Positions 38,691-49,165 of a stretch of DNA of 64,000 nucleotides are shown here, in pieces. The translations under genes and the position numbers were made by a program. Below the pieces are notes generated by a model. That model ran no database searches and was not told the DNA's origin. It saw nothing but the letters and a program-made list of their open reading frames with translations. The stretch's first letter is position 1, and each line of letters begins with the position of its first letter. Source of the DNA: Acidovorax sp. A1169 (GTDB lineage: Bacteria > Pseudomonadota > Gammaproteobacteria > Burkholderiales > Burkholderiaceae_C); contig NZ_JAUZDX010000001.1 of assembly GCF_030704685.1 (NCBI RefSeq), forward strand, positions 310,001-374,000, given 5' to 3'.

Positions 38691-39299
38691 TCATTTCCCG
38701 TGGATGAGCGCGAGGTACGCGGTGCGCGTGGGGGCGGACACCGAGGCCACCAGCTGTTCGTGCGGTGTCTTGTGCCGCGCCAGCATGCGCGCCGTGGCAA
38801 TCGTCTTGGATTTGCAGAACCAGTGGCAGGTGTGCTGCATGAGCAGCAGCTCGGCCGTCATCACGAAGGCCTTGTCTTTGGGCGTCAGATGCTCGCTGTT
38901 CTGCGCTGCGCTGGCAATGCCCCGCGCGTGAATGGCCAGGGCACGGCGCATGTCGAAGGTGGCGGCGGGCAGGATGGCCTGCGCGAATGGTATGGCCAAC
39001 GCCAGGCGGCTCACGCGGGCCTGGGCTTCATCCACCTTGGAGAAATCGGCGGCGAAGCGCGCGAACTGCTCGGCCAGTTGCGATTCGGTGGTTTCCAGCA
39101 GTGACCAGATCTGGCCGCGCCGCTCGTCGGTGCTTTCGCCCAAGGCACGCAGGTAGCCCTCGGTCAGCGCCTCCATCAGCTTCTCGATCTGGTAGTTGCC
39201 CAGGTGGCTGCCCAGCAGCGCAATGCGCTTGCGCTGCTCCTTGGCATTGAGCATGTAGACGCCGCTGGCGATGAGGATCGACAGGATCAGGACATCCAT
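38691..39299 (-). CDS. Hypothetical protein with one N-terminal membrane helix
   Basis: A 202-residue protein not recognised. An N-terminal hydrophobic helix (DVLILSILIASGVYMLNA) is followed by a mainly alpha-helical, charge-rich cytosolic region (residues about 20-200), compatible with a coiled-coil or helical bundle. It starts 6 bases after the amidase stop and belongs to the same transcript. Codon use and composition are normal for the window. No function is proposed. Confidence 0.6.
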   Translation of the reverse strand: MDVLILSILIASGVYMLNAKEQRKRIALLGSHLGNYQIEKLMEALTEGYLRALGESTDERRGQIWSLLETTESQLAEQFARFAADFSKVDEAQARVSRLALAIPFAQAILPAATFDMRRALAIHARGIASAAQNSEHLTPKDKAFVMTAELLLMQHTCHWFCKSKTIATARMLARHKTPHEQLVASVSAPTRTAYLALIHGK

Positions 39300-39305
39300 G
39301 GCGGC

Positions 39306-40709
39306 TCAACCCTTGGGCGGCTGGGGCCACGGGCGCTGGGGCCCGCGGATCAGCTCGAAGGCGTGCGCAACCTGCAGCACCCCGAGGTCGTCGAAGCGCA
39401 CGCCCGCGATCTGCAGGCCGATGGGCAGGCCGGCCTCGGTGTAGCCGCAGTTCACCGACGCGGCCGGCTGCTCGGACATGTTGAATGGCACGGTGAAGCC
39501 GATGTGCTCCAGCGGGCGCAGCGGGTCGTTGGTGGGCGAGGGCAGCTCGGCCTGGAAGGCGACGTTGGGTGCCACGGGCGAGATGACGTAGTCGAACGCG
39601 CTGCAGGCCTTCACGGCGGCCAGGCGCGTGAGGTGAAACTGGTGGCTGGCGGTAAACACCGCGGTGCCCGACATGCCGGCTGCGCTGTCGGCCCAGGCTC
39701 GGATGTAGGGCAATACTTTCCCGCGCTTGGCTGGCGGCAGCGCCTGCAGGTCGATGTGCGAGCGCATGCGCCAGAAGTGGTCCATGCCGTCGAGCATGGC
39801 CTGCGTCATGAAGGGCTGCATGGGCACGATGGTGGCACCGGCGGCCTCCATCAGGCGCGCGGCGCTCTCCACGGCGGCGCGCACCTCGGGGTCCACGGGC
39901 AGGCCGCAGCCGGCGTCCAGCAACAGGCCGATGCGCAGGCCGCGCAGGTGTTCGGCGCTGCGGTCGTATTCGCCCCAGGCGATGTCCTGTGCGGGCAGGC
40001 CCATGCTGTCGCGGGCATCGGGCTGGCTGAGCACCTGCATCATCAGCGCGGCGTCGGCCACGGTGCGCGTCATGGGGCCGGCGGCGCGGCCGGTGTAGGG
40101 CGGGTCGATGGGGATGCGGCCCAGGCTGGGCTTGAGGCTGAAGATGCCGCACCAACTGGCCGGCAGGCGCAGCGAGCCGCCGATGTCGGTGCCGATGTGC
40201 AGCGGGCCGTAGCCAGCTGCAGCGGCGGCGCCACCGCCGGCGCTGGAGCCACCCGGGCCCTTGCTCACATCCCAGGGGTTGCGCGCCAGGGGGTGAAAGC
40301 TCGACAGCCCCGAGGACAGCATGCCGTAGTCGGGCATGGTGGTCTTGGCCACGATGACGGCACCGGCTTCGCGCATGCGCGCGGCGGGGGGCGCATCGGC
40401 TGCGGCGGGCACCAGGTCCACGGCGGCCGTGCCGGCCGGCAGCGGGTCGCCCTGTGTGGCGATGTTTTCCTTGATGGTGGCGGGCACGCCGTCGAGCAGG
40501 CCCATGGGCTCGCCGCGCATCCAGCGGGCCTCGGAAGCGCGGGCCTGCTGCAGCGCCAGGTCGGGGCGCAGCAGGTAGGTGGCCTGGATGTGGGGCTCCC
40601 ACGCATCGATGTGTTTGAGCACGGCCTCGGTGACCTCGACGGGGGACAGCGTGCGCTGGCGGTAGGCAGCGAGCAGGGCGTGGGCGGGCAGGTCGTGGAG
40701 GTCACTCAT
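39306..40709 (-). CDS. Amidase (amidase signature family)
   Basis: A 467-residue Ser-cisSer-Lys amidase. The catalytic Lys is in TIKENI (near residue 78); the Ser-rich core is GPGGSSAGGGAA (near 150) with HIGTDIGGSLRLPA holding the catalytic serines. Amidases hydrolyse amide bonds in small molecules, peptides or carbamoyl groups. It follows the ABC transporter genes on the same strand, so it could process the imported substrate. Confidence 0.92.
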   Translation of the reverse strand: MSDLHDLPAHALLAAYRQRTLSPVEVTEAVLKHIDAWEPHIQATYLLRPDLALQQARASEARWMRGEPMGLLDGVPATIKENIATQGDPLPAGTAAVDLVPAAADAPPAARMREAGAVIVAKTTMPDYGMLSSGLSSFHPLARNPWDVSKGPGGSSAGGGAAAAAGYGPLHIGTDIGGSLRLPASWCGIFSLKPSLGRIPIDPPYTGRAAGPMTRTVADAALMMQVLSQPDARDSMGLPAQDIAWGEYDRSAEHLRGLRIGLLLDAGCGLPVDPEVRAAVESAARLMEAAGATIVPMQPFMTQAMLDGMDHFWRMRSHIDLQALPPAKRGKVLPYIRAWADSAAGMSGTAVFTASHQFHLTRLAAVKACSAFDYVISPVAPNVAFQAELPSPTNDPLRPLEHIGFTVPFNMSEQPAASVNCGYTEAGLPIGLQIAGVRFDDLGVLQVAHAFELIRGPQRPWPQPPKG

Positions 40710-40820
40710 GGCAGGTGGCTGGGCAGGAGGGGAGGGCGCGGGGCGGCTGGGAAGGCACGCCAGGAGCGGTCAGCAAAAAATGAAGCAGGCGAAGTGCACG
40801 GCACCAGGCCCCGGAGCGCA

Positions 40821-40844
40821 GCAGGGGCTCTTGCGAGCCCCTGC
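40821..40844 (-). terminator. Stem-loop between substrate-binding protein and amidase genes
   Basis: A perfect 10-base stem GCAGGGGCTC / GAGCCCCTGC with a 4-base TTGC loop in the 188-base gap after the solute-binding gene. There is no T-run on either side, so it may attenuate rather than end transcription. It would lower amidase expression relative to the receptor. Confidence 0.45.
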
Positions 40845-40897
40845 AAGTTCGGGTTGCCCGGGCAGTGCGTGCCGCCGGGGAACCATCTTACGGTCTC

Positions 40898-42388
40898 TCA
40901 GGACCAGGACAGCGACGAGATGTCGTTCACGAACACCGGCATGTCTTTCCACAGGCCCTTGAGGTTCTTGTTGGCCACCGTGATCCACTGGTTCGAGTAC
41001 AGGAAGGCGTGCACGGAGTCCTGCGCCAGCAGGCGCTGCGCGTCGCCGAGCAGGCGCGAGCGGTCGGCCGGGCGGGCGGCGTTCTTGATCTGGTTGAAGA
41101 TCTCGTTGAACTTGGGCGAGTTGTAGGCCCAGTAGTAGTCGGGCTTGGCGAAATTGCCCAGATCGAACGGCTCCACGTGCGAGATGATGGTCAGGTCGTA
41201 GTTCTTGCTGCCGTAGGTGCCGCTGAGCCACTGCGCCCATTCCACGTTCTGCAGCTTGGCGACGATGCCGATCTTGGCCAACTGGGCTGCAATCACCTCG
41301 CCGCCCTGGCGCGCGTAAGGCGTGGGGGGCAGCGTCATGGTCAACTCCAGCGGCGTCTTCACACCGGCCTCGGCCAGCAGCTTCTTGGCCTTTTCCACGT
41401 CGAAAGGGTTCACGCCCGTGGTGTCCACGTAGCCGAAGGCGCCGGGCACGTAGTGGCTGCCAATGGGCGCGCCATAGCCGTCGGCTGCGCCCTCGATCAC
41501 GGCCTTTCGGTCCACGGCAGCAGCGATGGCGCGGCGCACGCGCACGTCATCCAGCGGCTTCTTGCCGTTGTTGATGGCCAGGATAGTCTTGGCGCGCGAG
41601 CCGCTGACCACCACCTGGAAGCGCGGGTTGGCCTTGAACTGGCTCACGCTGCGGGGTGTGACGCGCGGGAAGGCATCCACATCGCCTGCCAGCAGTGCGG
41701 CGACCTGGGCGGCCGGATCGGAGATGAAGCGGAACGTGGCGCGCTTGATCTTGATGCTGGCCGGGGCGCGGAAACCGGCCCAGGCGGCCAGCACGACGGA
41801 GGAGCCCTTGTTCCATGCGTTCAGCTGGTAGGGGCCGGTGCCCACGGGCTTGGTGGCATTGCTCTCGGCGCTCTTGGGCTCGACAATGATGGACGTGGCC
41901 TGGCCCAGGATGAACAGCAGGTCGGGGTCGATGTCCTTGTTGAGCAACACCACGGTGTAGTCGTCCACCACCTGCGTGGTGAGGTTGGCGAAGGTGCGCT
42001 TGTCCTTGTTGGTGCTTTTCTCGCCGCCAGCGCGGTCGTAGGAGAACTTCACGGCGGCGGCGTTGAAGGGCTCGCCGTTCTGGAAGGTGACGCCGCGGCG
42101 CAGCTTGAAGGTGTAGGTCTTGAGGTCGGGCGAGACTTCCCAGCTCTCGGCCAGCAGCGGCGAGACGCTGCCGTCGGCATTGATCTTGGTGAGCGTCTCG
42201 AAGATGTTGTACTGCACGATCTCGGCGATGGCCGAGGCGGCGCCGGCCGTCGGGTCCAGTCCTGGCGGCTCCAGCGTCATGGCCAGCACCACGGCGTCCT
42301 TGCGGCCCTGGGCGAGGGCGCCGAACGGGGTGGCGAGGGGAACGGTGGCGATGGCGCCAGTGGCAAGAACGGTACGGCGGTTCAGCAT
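40898..42388 (-). CDS. Peptide/nickel-type ABC transporter substrate-binding protein (SBP family 5)
   Basis: A 496-residue periplasmic receptor. The signal peptide begins MLNRRTVLATG (twin-arginine-like) and ends near ALAQG (residue about 28). The mature protein shows TLEPPGLDPTAG, NIFETLTKINADGSV, LLAESWEVSPDLKTYTFKL and RRGVTFQNG, typical of DppA/OppA. The ligand is unknown: dipeptides, nickel chelates or glutathione-like compounds are all possible. It follows the ATPase gene after 95 bases that hold a stem-loop. Confidence 0.93.
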   Translation of the reverse strand: MLNRRTVLATGAIATVPLATPFGALAQGRKDAVVLAMTLEPPGLDPTAGAASAIAEIVQYNIFETLTKINADGSVSPLLAESWEVSPDLKTYTFKLRRGVTFQNGEPFNAAAVKFSYDRAGGEKSTNKDKRTFANLTTQVVDDYTVVLLNKDIDPDLLFILGQATSIIVEPKSAESNATKPVGTGPYQLNAWNKGSSVVLAAWAGFRAPASIKIKRATFRFISDPAAQVAALLAGDVDAFPRVTPRSVSQFKANPRFQVVVSGSRAKTILAINNGKKPLDDVRVRRAIAAAVDRKAVIEGAADGYGAPIGSHYVPGAFGYVDTTGVNPFDVEKAKKLLAEAGVKTPLELTMTLPPTPYARQGGEVIAAQLAKIGIVAKLQNVEWAQWLSGTYGSKNYDLTIISHVEPFDLGNFAKPDYYWAYNSPKFNEIFNQIKNAARPADRSRLLGDAQRLLAQDSVHAFLYSNQWITVANKNLKGLWKDMPVFVNDISSLSWS

Positions 42389-42421
42389 GTTCGGACTCTC
42401 CAGACAAAAAACTGACGAAGA

Positions 42422-42445
42422 CCCCGGTGCAATTTGTTACCGGGG
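42422..42445 (-). other. Stem-loop before the substrate-binding protein gene
   Basis: CCCCGGT and ACCGGGG (7 bases each) pair around a 10-base AT-rich loop, on the message between the last ATPase gene and the receptor gene. Downstream on the minus strand lies a TTTTTT run. Such elements often adjust the high expression of the receptor relative to the membrane genes. Confidence 0.4.
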
Positions 42446-42483
42446 AGCACGGAAGCTTTGTACACCATTGGGGGTGCTTGTGG

Positions 42484-43362
42484 TTATGCGGTTTTCGCGG
42501 CTGCGGCCGCAGCGGCGCGTCGGGCACGCGCGCGACCGGGCTGCACCTGGGGCACCGCGCCCACCAGCGAGCGGGTATAGGGGTGCTGCGCGTTGCGAAA
42601 CAGCTCGGCCGGCGATCCGCGCTCGACAATGCGCCCCTGGTAGAGCACCACCACTTCGTCACACAGGTGGTTGACCACCGCCAGGTCGTGGCTGATGAGC
42701 ATGTAGGTGATGCCGAACTGCTGCTGCAGGTCCTGCATCAGGTTGAGCACCTGGGCCTGCACCGAGACGTCGAGCGCGCTCACCGGCTCGTCGGCCACGA
42801 TGAGGCGCGGGCGCGTGATCAGGGCGCGCGCGATGGCAATGCGCTGGCGCTGGCCGCCAGAGAATTCGTGCGGGTACTTGCCCAGGTCGTTGGTGCGCAG
42901 GCCCACCTGCGCGAGCACCTGGCCGGCCTGCTCGCGCTGCTCGGCGCGGCTGGTCTCGCCCTGGGCCTGCAGCGGCTCGGTGACGATGCGCTCCACCGTC
43001 TGGCGCGGGTCGAGCGAGCCATAGGGGTCCTGGAACACCATCTGAAAGTCGCGCCGCGCCTGGCGCAGCTCGGCCGGCGCCAGCGCGTGCAGGTTGCGCC
43101 CGAGAAGGTGCACCGTGCCGGCGGTGGGCGCATCGAGCGCCATCACCGTGCGCGCCAGGGTCGATTTGCCCGAGCCCGATTCGCCCACGATGCCCAGGCT
43201 GCGGCCCGAGGCGATGGAAAAACTCACGCCGTTGACGGCATGCACCTTGCCCGGCGGCTTGAAGAGGTGCTCGCGAGGCAGGGTGTATTCGCGCACCAGG
43301 TCCGTGACCTGGAGCAGGGCGGCATCGGCGCTGGCCTGAGCCTGGGGCTGCTTGCTGCTCAT
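42484..43362 (-). CDS. Peptide-type ABC transporter ATP-binding protein (DppF-like)
   Basis: A 292-residue ATPase. Walker A GESGSGKST, signature FSGGQRQR and Walker B LIVADEPVSALD are intact, and YMLISHDLAVV is the His-loop. The C-terminal AQHPYTRSLVGAVP is the DppF/OppF-type end, and the tail is unusually Arg/Ala-rich (RARARRAAAAAAAK). It is the second of two ATPases; its start overlaps the upstream ATPase stop by 4 bases. Confidence 0.94.
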   Translation of the reverse strand: MSSKQPQAQASADAALLQVTDLVREYTLPREHLFKPPGKVHAVNGVSFSIASGRSLGIVGESGSGKSTLARTVMALDAPTAGTVHLLGRNLHALAPAELRQARRDFQMVFQDPYGSLDPRQTVERIVTEPLQAQGETSRAEQREQAGQVLAQVGLRTNDLGKYPHEFSGGQRQRIAIARALITRPRLIVADEPVSALDVSVQAQVLNLMQDLQQQFGITYMLISHDLAVVNHLCDEVVVLYQGRIVERGSPAELFRNAQHPYTRSLVGAVPQVQPGRARARRAAAAAAAKTA

Positions 43363-44399
43363 GCGGCCACCTCCACGACTTCGACCGCCTGCTGCGCGCT
43401 CAGCGCCTGGGCGATGGCGTCGCGGCGCAGGCAGCGCACCTCGTGGTCCCCATCGGCATCGGTGGCCACCAGGGTGGCCGCAGGGCGCTCGTGGTGGCAG
43501 GCGTCCACGGTGTAGCTGCAGCGGCCGGCAAAGGGGCAGCCGGCGGGCAGGTCCACCAGCTCGGGCACGGTGCCGGCAATGGTGGACAGGCGCGGGCGCT
43601 GGCCCGGCGCATGCACCGCGCCCAGGTGTGGGCGGGCGGCGAACAGGCCGCGCGTGTAGGGGTGGGCCATGGCCGAGAACACCGAGGCGGTGGAGCCGCT
43701 CTCGACCACGCTGCCGCCGTACATCACCATCATGCGGTCCACGTTCTGCGAGATCACCCCGAGGTCGTGCGAGATCAGGATCAGGGCCATGTTGCGCTCG
43801 GCCACCAGGTCGCTGATGAGGTCCAGGATCTGTTGCTGGATGGTCACGTCCAGCGCGGTGGTGGGCTCGTCGGCGATCAGCAGATCGGGCCCGCAGGCCA
43901 GGGCCATGGCGATGGTGATGCGCTGGCGCTGCCCGCCCGAGAACTGGTGCGGGTAGGCGTCGAAGCGCTGCGCGGCGTTGGGGATGCCGACGCGGTCGAG
44001 CAGGGAGATGGCCTCCCTGCGCGCGTCGGCCGCGCCCATGCCACGGTGCAGACGCAGCGGCTCGGCCACCTGGCGGCCGATGCTGTGCACGGGGTTCAGG
44101 GCCGTCATGGGCTCCTGGAACACCATTCCGATGCGGTTGCCGCGCATGCGGCACATCTGCGCGTCGGTGCGGCCCACGAGTTCCTCGCCATCGAAGCGGA
44201 TGCTGCCGCAGACCTGGGCGCTGTCGGGCAGCAGGCCCATGAGAGACATGGCGGTGATGGATTTGCCGCAGCCCGATTCACCGATCAGGCCCAGGGTTTC
44301 GCCGCGCTCCAGGGCAAAGCTTACGCCGCGCACGGCGTCGGCGGGGCCCCGGTGGGTCTGCAGGCGGATCTGCAGGTTGGAGACTTCAAGCAAGGGCAT
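43359..44399 (-). CDS. Peptide-type ABC transporter ATP-binding protein (DppD-like)
   Basis: A 346-residue ATPase with Walker [12 protein letters not shown], signature [10 protein letters not shown] and Walker [13 protein letters not shown]. The C-terminal Cys-containing region ([19 protein letters not shown]) is the OppD/DppD-type extension, thought to hold a metal or Fe-S site. It pairs with the DppF-like protein to drive transport. It starts 15 bases after the upstream permease. Confidence 0.94.
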   Translation of the reverse strand: MPLLEVSNLQIRLQTHRGPADAVRGVSFALERGETLGLIGESGCGKSITAMSLMGLLPDSAQVCGSIRFDGEELVGRTDAQMCRMRGNRIGMVFQEPMTALNPVHSIGRQVAEPLRLHRGMGAADARREAISLLDRVGIPNAAQRFDAYPHQFSGGQRQRITIAMALACGPDLLIADEPTTALDVTIQQQILDLISDLVAERNMALILISHDLGVISQNVDRMMVMYGGSVVESGSTASVFSAMAHPYTRGLFAARPHLGAVHAPGQRPRLSTIAGTVPELVDLPAGCPFAGRCSYTVDACHHERPAATLVATDADGDHEVRCLRRDAIAQALSAQQAVEVVEVAA

Positions 44400-44414
44400 G
44401 GCAGAAGGTCGTCT

Positions 44415-45299
44415 TCATCGTTTGCGTGAGAGGCGCGGGTCCAGCAGGTCGCGCAGGCCGTCGCCCAGCAGGTTCAGGCCCAACACGGCGAAGGCGATGG
44501 CCAGACCCGGCCACACGGCCAGCAGCGGCGCCTGGAACATCAGCGTCTGCGCCTCGCTGAGCATGCGGCCCCACGAGGGCTGGGGCGGCTGCGTGCCCAG
44601 GCCCAGGTAGGACAGCGCCGCCTCGGCCAGGATGGCGATGGCGAACTGGATCGTGGCCTGCACGATCAGCACCGACAAAATATTGGGCAGCACGTGTTCG
44701 AGTGTGATGCGCCAGCTCCCCTTGCCACAGGCGCGCGCAGCCAGAATGTATTCGCGCGACCACACGGCATTGGCCGAGGCGCGCGTGACGCGCGCGAAGG
44801 TCGGTATGTTGAAGATGCCGATGGCGATGATGGAGTTGACGATGCCCGCACCGAACACCGCCGTCATCATGATCGCCGAGAGGATGGCCGGGAAGGCGAA
44901 GGTGAAGTCCGCCAGCCGCATGATGAGTTCTTCCACCCAGCCGCGCTTGGCGGCGGCCAGCAGGCCCAGTGCCGTACCGATGGACAGGCCGATGCCGACC
45001 GCGATAACGCCCACCAGGATGGAGTTGCGCGCGCCCACCAGCAGCAGCGAAGCCACGTCGCGCCCGAAGGCATCGGTGCCCAGCCAGTGCGCCAGGGTGG
45101 GGGCCTGCAGCTTGCCGGGCAGGTCCATCTCGTAGGGGGACCAGGGGGTCCAGACCAGGGAGAGCCCGGCGGCGACGAGCAGCATCAGCGACAGCACGGC
45201 GCCGATGACGAAGCTGCGGTGGCGCAGCGCGCGGTGCCACCAGCCGGGCGGTGGCGTGCCGGCGGGCCGGATCGAAGGAGTGGAGGGAACGGCGCTCAT
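44415..45299 (-). CDS. Peptide-type ABC transporter permease (DppC-like)
   Basis: A 294-residue inner-membrane protein with about 6 transmembrane helices. HWLGTDAFGRDVASLLLVGARNS near residue 75 and the EAA loop EYILAARACGKGSWRITLEHVLPN are hallmarks of the DppC/OppC family. It couples with the DppB-like permease encoded upstream. The start MSAVPS at 45299 is 17 bases after the upstream stop. Confidence 0.93.
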   Translation of the reverse strand: MSAVPSTPSIRPAGTPPPGWWHRALRHRSFVIGAVLSLMLLVAAGLSLVWTPWSPYEMDLPGKLQAPTLAHWLGTDAFGRDVASLLLVGARNSILVGVIAVGIGLSIGTALGLLAAAKRGWVEELIMRLADFTFAFPAILSAIMMTAVFGAGIVNSIIAIGIFNIPTFARVTRASANAVWSREYILAARACGKGSWRITLEHVLPNILSVLIVQATIQFAIAILAEAALSYLGLGTQPPQPSWGRMLSEAQTLMFQAPLLAVWPGLAIAFAVLGLNLLGDGLRDLLDPRLSRKR

Positions 45300-45316
45300 G
45301 GGGTTTGGGGTGTCGT

Positions 45317-46767
<1,451 letters not shown>

Positions 46768-46773
46768 TATCTG

Positions 46774-47436
46774 TCAGCTGGCTGCGTCGGGCTGCTTCGC
46801 GGCAGCCGGTGGTGTGGCAGCCGCAGCGCCCAGCTCTGGCGGGCGGGGCGGCTTGGGGCGCGGCGGCTTGACGGTGTGGATCAGCAGCGTGGCCTTGTCC
46901 ATCTCGCCGGCCAGCATCGCCGGGTAGGCCTTGAGCGAGTGGAGGATGCTGTCCTCGATCAGCGTGCGCTGGTCGGGCGAAGGCTTCTTGAGCACCCAGT
47001 TGGCCACTTCCGACTTCACGCCCGGGTGGCCGATGCCGATGCGCAGGCGCCAGTAGTCGGGCGAGCCCAGTTGCGCATGGATGTCGCGCAGCCCGTTGTG
47101 CCCCGCATGGCTGCCGCCGCGCTTGAGCTTGACCTGGCCCGGGGGAATATCCAGTTCGTCGTGCACCACCAGAACTTCCTCGGGCGCGATCTTGAAGAAA
47201 CGCGCGAGCGAGGCCACGGATTTGCCAGACAGGTTCATGAAGGTCTGGGGCTGCAGCAGCCACACGCTCTGGCCGTGCACAGTGGCCCGGGCGGCCAGGC
47301 CGTGGTAGGAGCGTTCCGGGACCAGATTCACCTTCAATTCGCGCGCGAGGGCGTCAATCCACCAGAAGCCGGCGTTGTGGCGGGTGGCTTCGTAATCGGG
47401 GCCTGGGTTGCCCAGGCCTACAAACAGCTTGATCAT
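46774..47436 (-). CDS. pth: Peptidyl-tRNA hydrolase
   Basis: A 220-residue enzyme that frees tRNA from dropped peptidyl-tRNA. The active site is visible: Asn10 (GLGNPGPDY), catalytic His20 (TRHNAGFW) and [10 protein letters not shown] with its Asp. [13 protein letters not shown] is also conserved. The last 25 residues are a Pro/Ala-rich extension not needed for catalysis. The gene converges on the ferredoxin gene with a 6-base gap. Confidence 0.96.
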   Translation of the reverse strand: MIKLFVGLGNPGPDYEATRHNAGFWWIDALARELKVNLVPERSYHGLAARATVHGQSVWLLQPQTFMNLSGKSVASLARFFKIAPEEVLVVHDELDIPPGQVKLKRGGSHAGHNGLRDIHAQLGSPDYWRLRIGIGHPGVKSEVANWVLKKPSPDQRTLIEDSILHSLKAYPAMLAGEMDKATLLIHTVKPPRPKPPRPPELGAAAATPPAAAKQPDAAS

Positions 47437-47539
47437 GGGTGGGGATTATCGGTGGCTTGCTTGTGTGTCGCTGCTGTTGTCGATGGTTGGCGCGTGCTTT
47501 TGTCGAGGGCGGAGGCCGGGTCTCGGCCCGGCGGCCGAT

Positions 47540-47571
47540 GTACCTTTCTTTGAGTCGCCAAAGAAAGGTAC
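47540..47571. repeat. Terminal hairpin, left end of the large inverted repeat
   Basis: A perfect 13-base inverted repeat GTACCTTTCTTTG / CAAAGAAAGGTAC around a 6-base AGTCGC loop, just after the pth start region. Its partner on the right end is the related hairpin at 48169-48202. Confidence 0.75.
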
Positions 47572-48168
47572 CCCAAAGAAAGGCGACCCCGCTGCCCGTG
47601 GCCCCACTCGCCTGGCGGCGAGTGGGGCAGCCTGCGATGCTCGGGCCTGGGGTGCACCGCGGAACTCGCTGCGTTCGCCCCTGCGGGCGAACTCCGCTTA
47701 AACAACCGCGGTGAGTCAGTTCACGATGCGCGTGTCCTTCGGCACGCGCTCACCCCAGGCCCTGCGCTTCTCGGCACGGTCAAAAGGGGGTGGGAGCGGG
47801 CTCCACTCGGGCCATTGCTTCGCTCGGCCCCAACTGCCTCGCTGCGCTTGGCCTGGGCAGGGAGATCGCGCCCAGGCCGTCGGCAGCGCGCACGGCGCGC
47901 GTCCCCGACCCCAGGCGCAGCTGCGAAGCAGCAGCCGTTTGGACCCCGCTCCCCACCCCTGCTGGCTGCGCCGAGAAGCGCAGGGGCTGGGGTGGGCGTG
48001 TGTGCCGAAGGACACACACGCTTCGTCATCTGACTTGCCGCAGCTGTTTGAGCGAAGTTCGAAGAACGCAGCGAGTTCTGCGGCACCACCCCAGGACCGA
48101 GCATCGCAGGTTGCCCCCATCGCCCACCGGGCGATGGGGGACGCAGACTGGGGGTCGCCTTCTCTTTG

Positions 48169-48202
48169 GTGACTTTCTCTTGGCGACGCAAGAGAAAGTT
48201 AC
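48169..48202. repeat. Terminal hairpin, right end of the large inverted repeat
   Basis: A 14-base inverted repeat GTGACTTTCTCTTG / CAAGAGAAAGTTAC with one wobble mismatch around a 6-base GCGACG loop. It resembles the left-end hairpin in inverted orientation, so the whole element is palindromic at two scales. Confidence 0.7.
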
Positions 48203-48268
48203 TGCGCCGCCGGGCGCACACCCCGGCCTCCGCCCTTCAACCAGGCATGCTGCCCAAACGAAACCAAA

Positions 48269-49111
48269 TCAAAACTCCCAGTTATCAATCAACCTTGTAC
48301 CCCCCAGCCTCGCAGCCCCCAGCACCACCAACTCCCCCACCCCATCCGCAGCCGAAGCCACCCCCAGATCCACCCGCCGCCGCACCGTCAGATAGTCCGG
48401 CTGCCACCCCCGCGCCCGCAACCCATCCATCGCCTGCTGCTCCAGTTCGACACCCGCGCCGGCATGCTGCCCCCAGCGCTGCGCCAATTGGCGCAAGGCC
48501 TGCGACAAGGCCACCGCCTCCTGCCGCTCCTGCAGGCTGAGGTAGCCATTGCGCGAACTCAGGGCCAGGCCGTCGGGCGCGCGCCGGGTTTCACCGGCCA
48601 CCACGGTGATGGGCAGGGCGAACTGGCGCACCATCTGGCGGATCACCATCAACTGCTGGTAGTCCTTCTTGCCGAACACCGCCGTGCCGCCGCTCTGGCC
48701 GAGCACGCAGGCGAACAGCTTCATCACCACCGTGGCCACGCCCGTGAAGAAGCCGGGGCGAAAGTGCCCTTCCAGCATGTCGGCCAGGGCCGCGTCGGGG
48801 TGCACCTTGAAGGTCTGCGCCTGCGGGTAGAGGTCCCCCTCGCGCGGGGCGAAGAGCAGGTTGCAGCCGGCGGCCTGCAAGCGGGCGCAGTCGGCCTCCC
48901 AGGTGCGCGGGTAGCTGTCGAAATCCTCGTGCGGCAAGAACTGCAGGCGGTTCACGAAGATGCTGGCCACCGTGACGTCGCCCAGGGGCAGCGCCTGTTC
49001 GACCAGCGCGATGTGGCCGTCGTGCAGGTTGCCCATGGTGGGCACGAAGGCCGGGCGGCGGTAGGGGGCCAGGGCCTGGCGCAGGTCGTCGATGGTGTGG
49101 GCAATCAGCAT
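48269..49111 (-). CDS. panC: Pantoate--beta-alanine ligase (pantothenate synthetase)
   Basis: A 280-residue ATP-dependent ligase, the last step of pantothenate synthesis. The signature PTMGNLHDGHIALV (residues about 24-37) and ATP-binding KDYQQLMVIR are intact; SSRNGYLS is the C-terminal motif. The FVNRLQF segment has Arg where many enzymes have Pro. The gene ends next to the large inverted repeat. It lies downstream of panB with a 54-base gap. Confidence 0.96.
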   Translation of the reverse strand: MLIAHTIDDLRQALAPYRRPAFVPTMGNLHDGHIALVEQALPLGDVTVASIFVNRLQFLPHEDFDSYPRTWEADCARLQAAGCNLLFAPREGDLYPQAQTFKVHPDAALADMLEGHFRPGFFTGVATVVMKLFACVLGQSGGTAVFGKKDYQQLMVIRQMVRQFALPITVVAGETRRAPDGLALSSRNGYLSLQERQEAVALSQALRQLAQRWGQHAGAGVELEQQAMDGLRARGWQPDYLTVRRRVDLGVASAADGVGELVVLGAARLGGTRLIDNWEF

Positions 49112-49165
49112 GGCGAAACAGCAAGAAAGAAAAAAGAGAAGGGAGAAAAGCGCGCACGGCCGGTC

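Larger units (their letters stand above)
47540..48202. repeat. Large imperfect inverted repeat (near-palindrome, about 660 bp)
   Basis: This 832-base gap between pth and panC has no convincing gene. The left half (47540 to about 47870) and the reverse complement of the right half (48202 to about 47885) align base for base over long stretches: GTACCTTTCTTTG / GTAACTTTCTCTTG at the ends, then GGCGACCCC, CCTGCGATGCTCGG, GAACTCGCTGCGTTC, TGTCCTTCGGCAC and CCCTGCGCTTCTCGGC. Identity is near 70-80% by eye. Both ends also carry local hairpins. Open frames inside are by-products of GC-rich sequence. It resembles multi-copy extragenic repeats in Comamonadaceae and relatives (from memory, not searched). 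Confidence 0.8.

Noticed and set aside
47711..48172. Several 80-200 codon frames inside the pth-panC gap
   Set aside because: The region is an imperfect inverted repeat; frames occur on both strands with no ribosome sites and low-complexity products.
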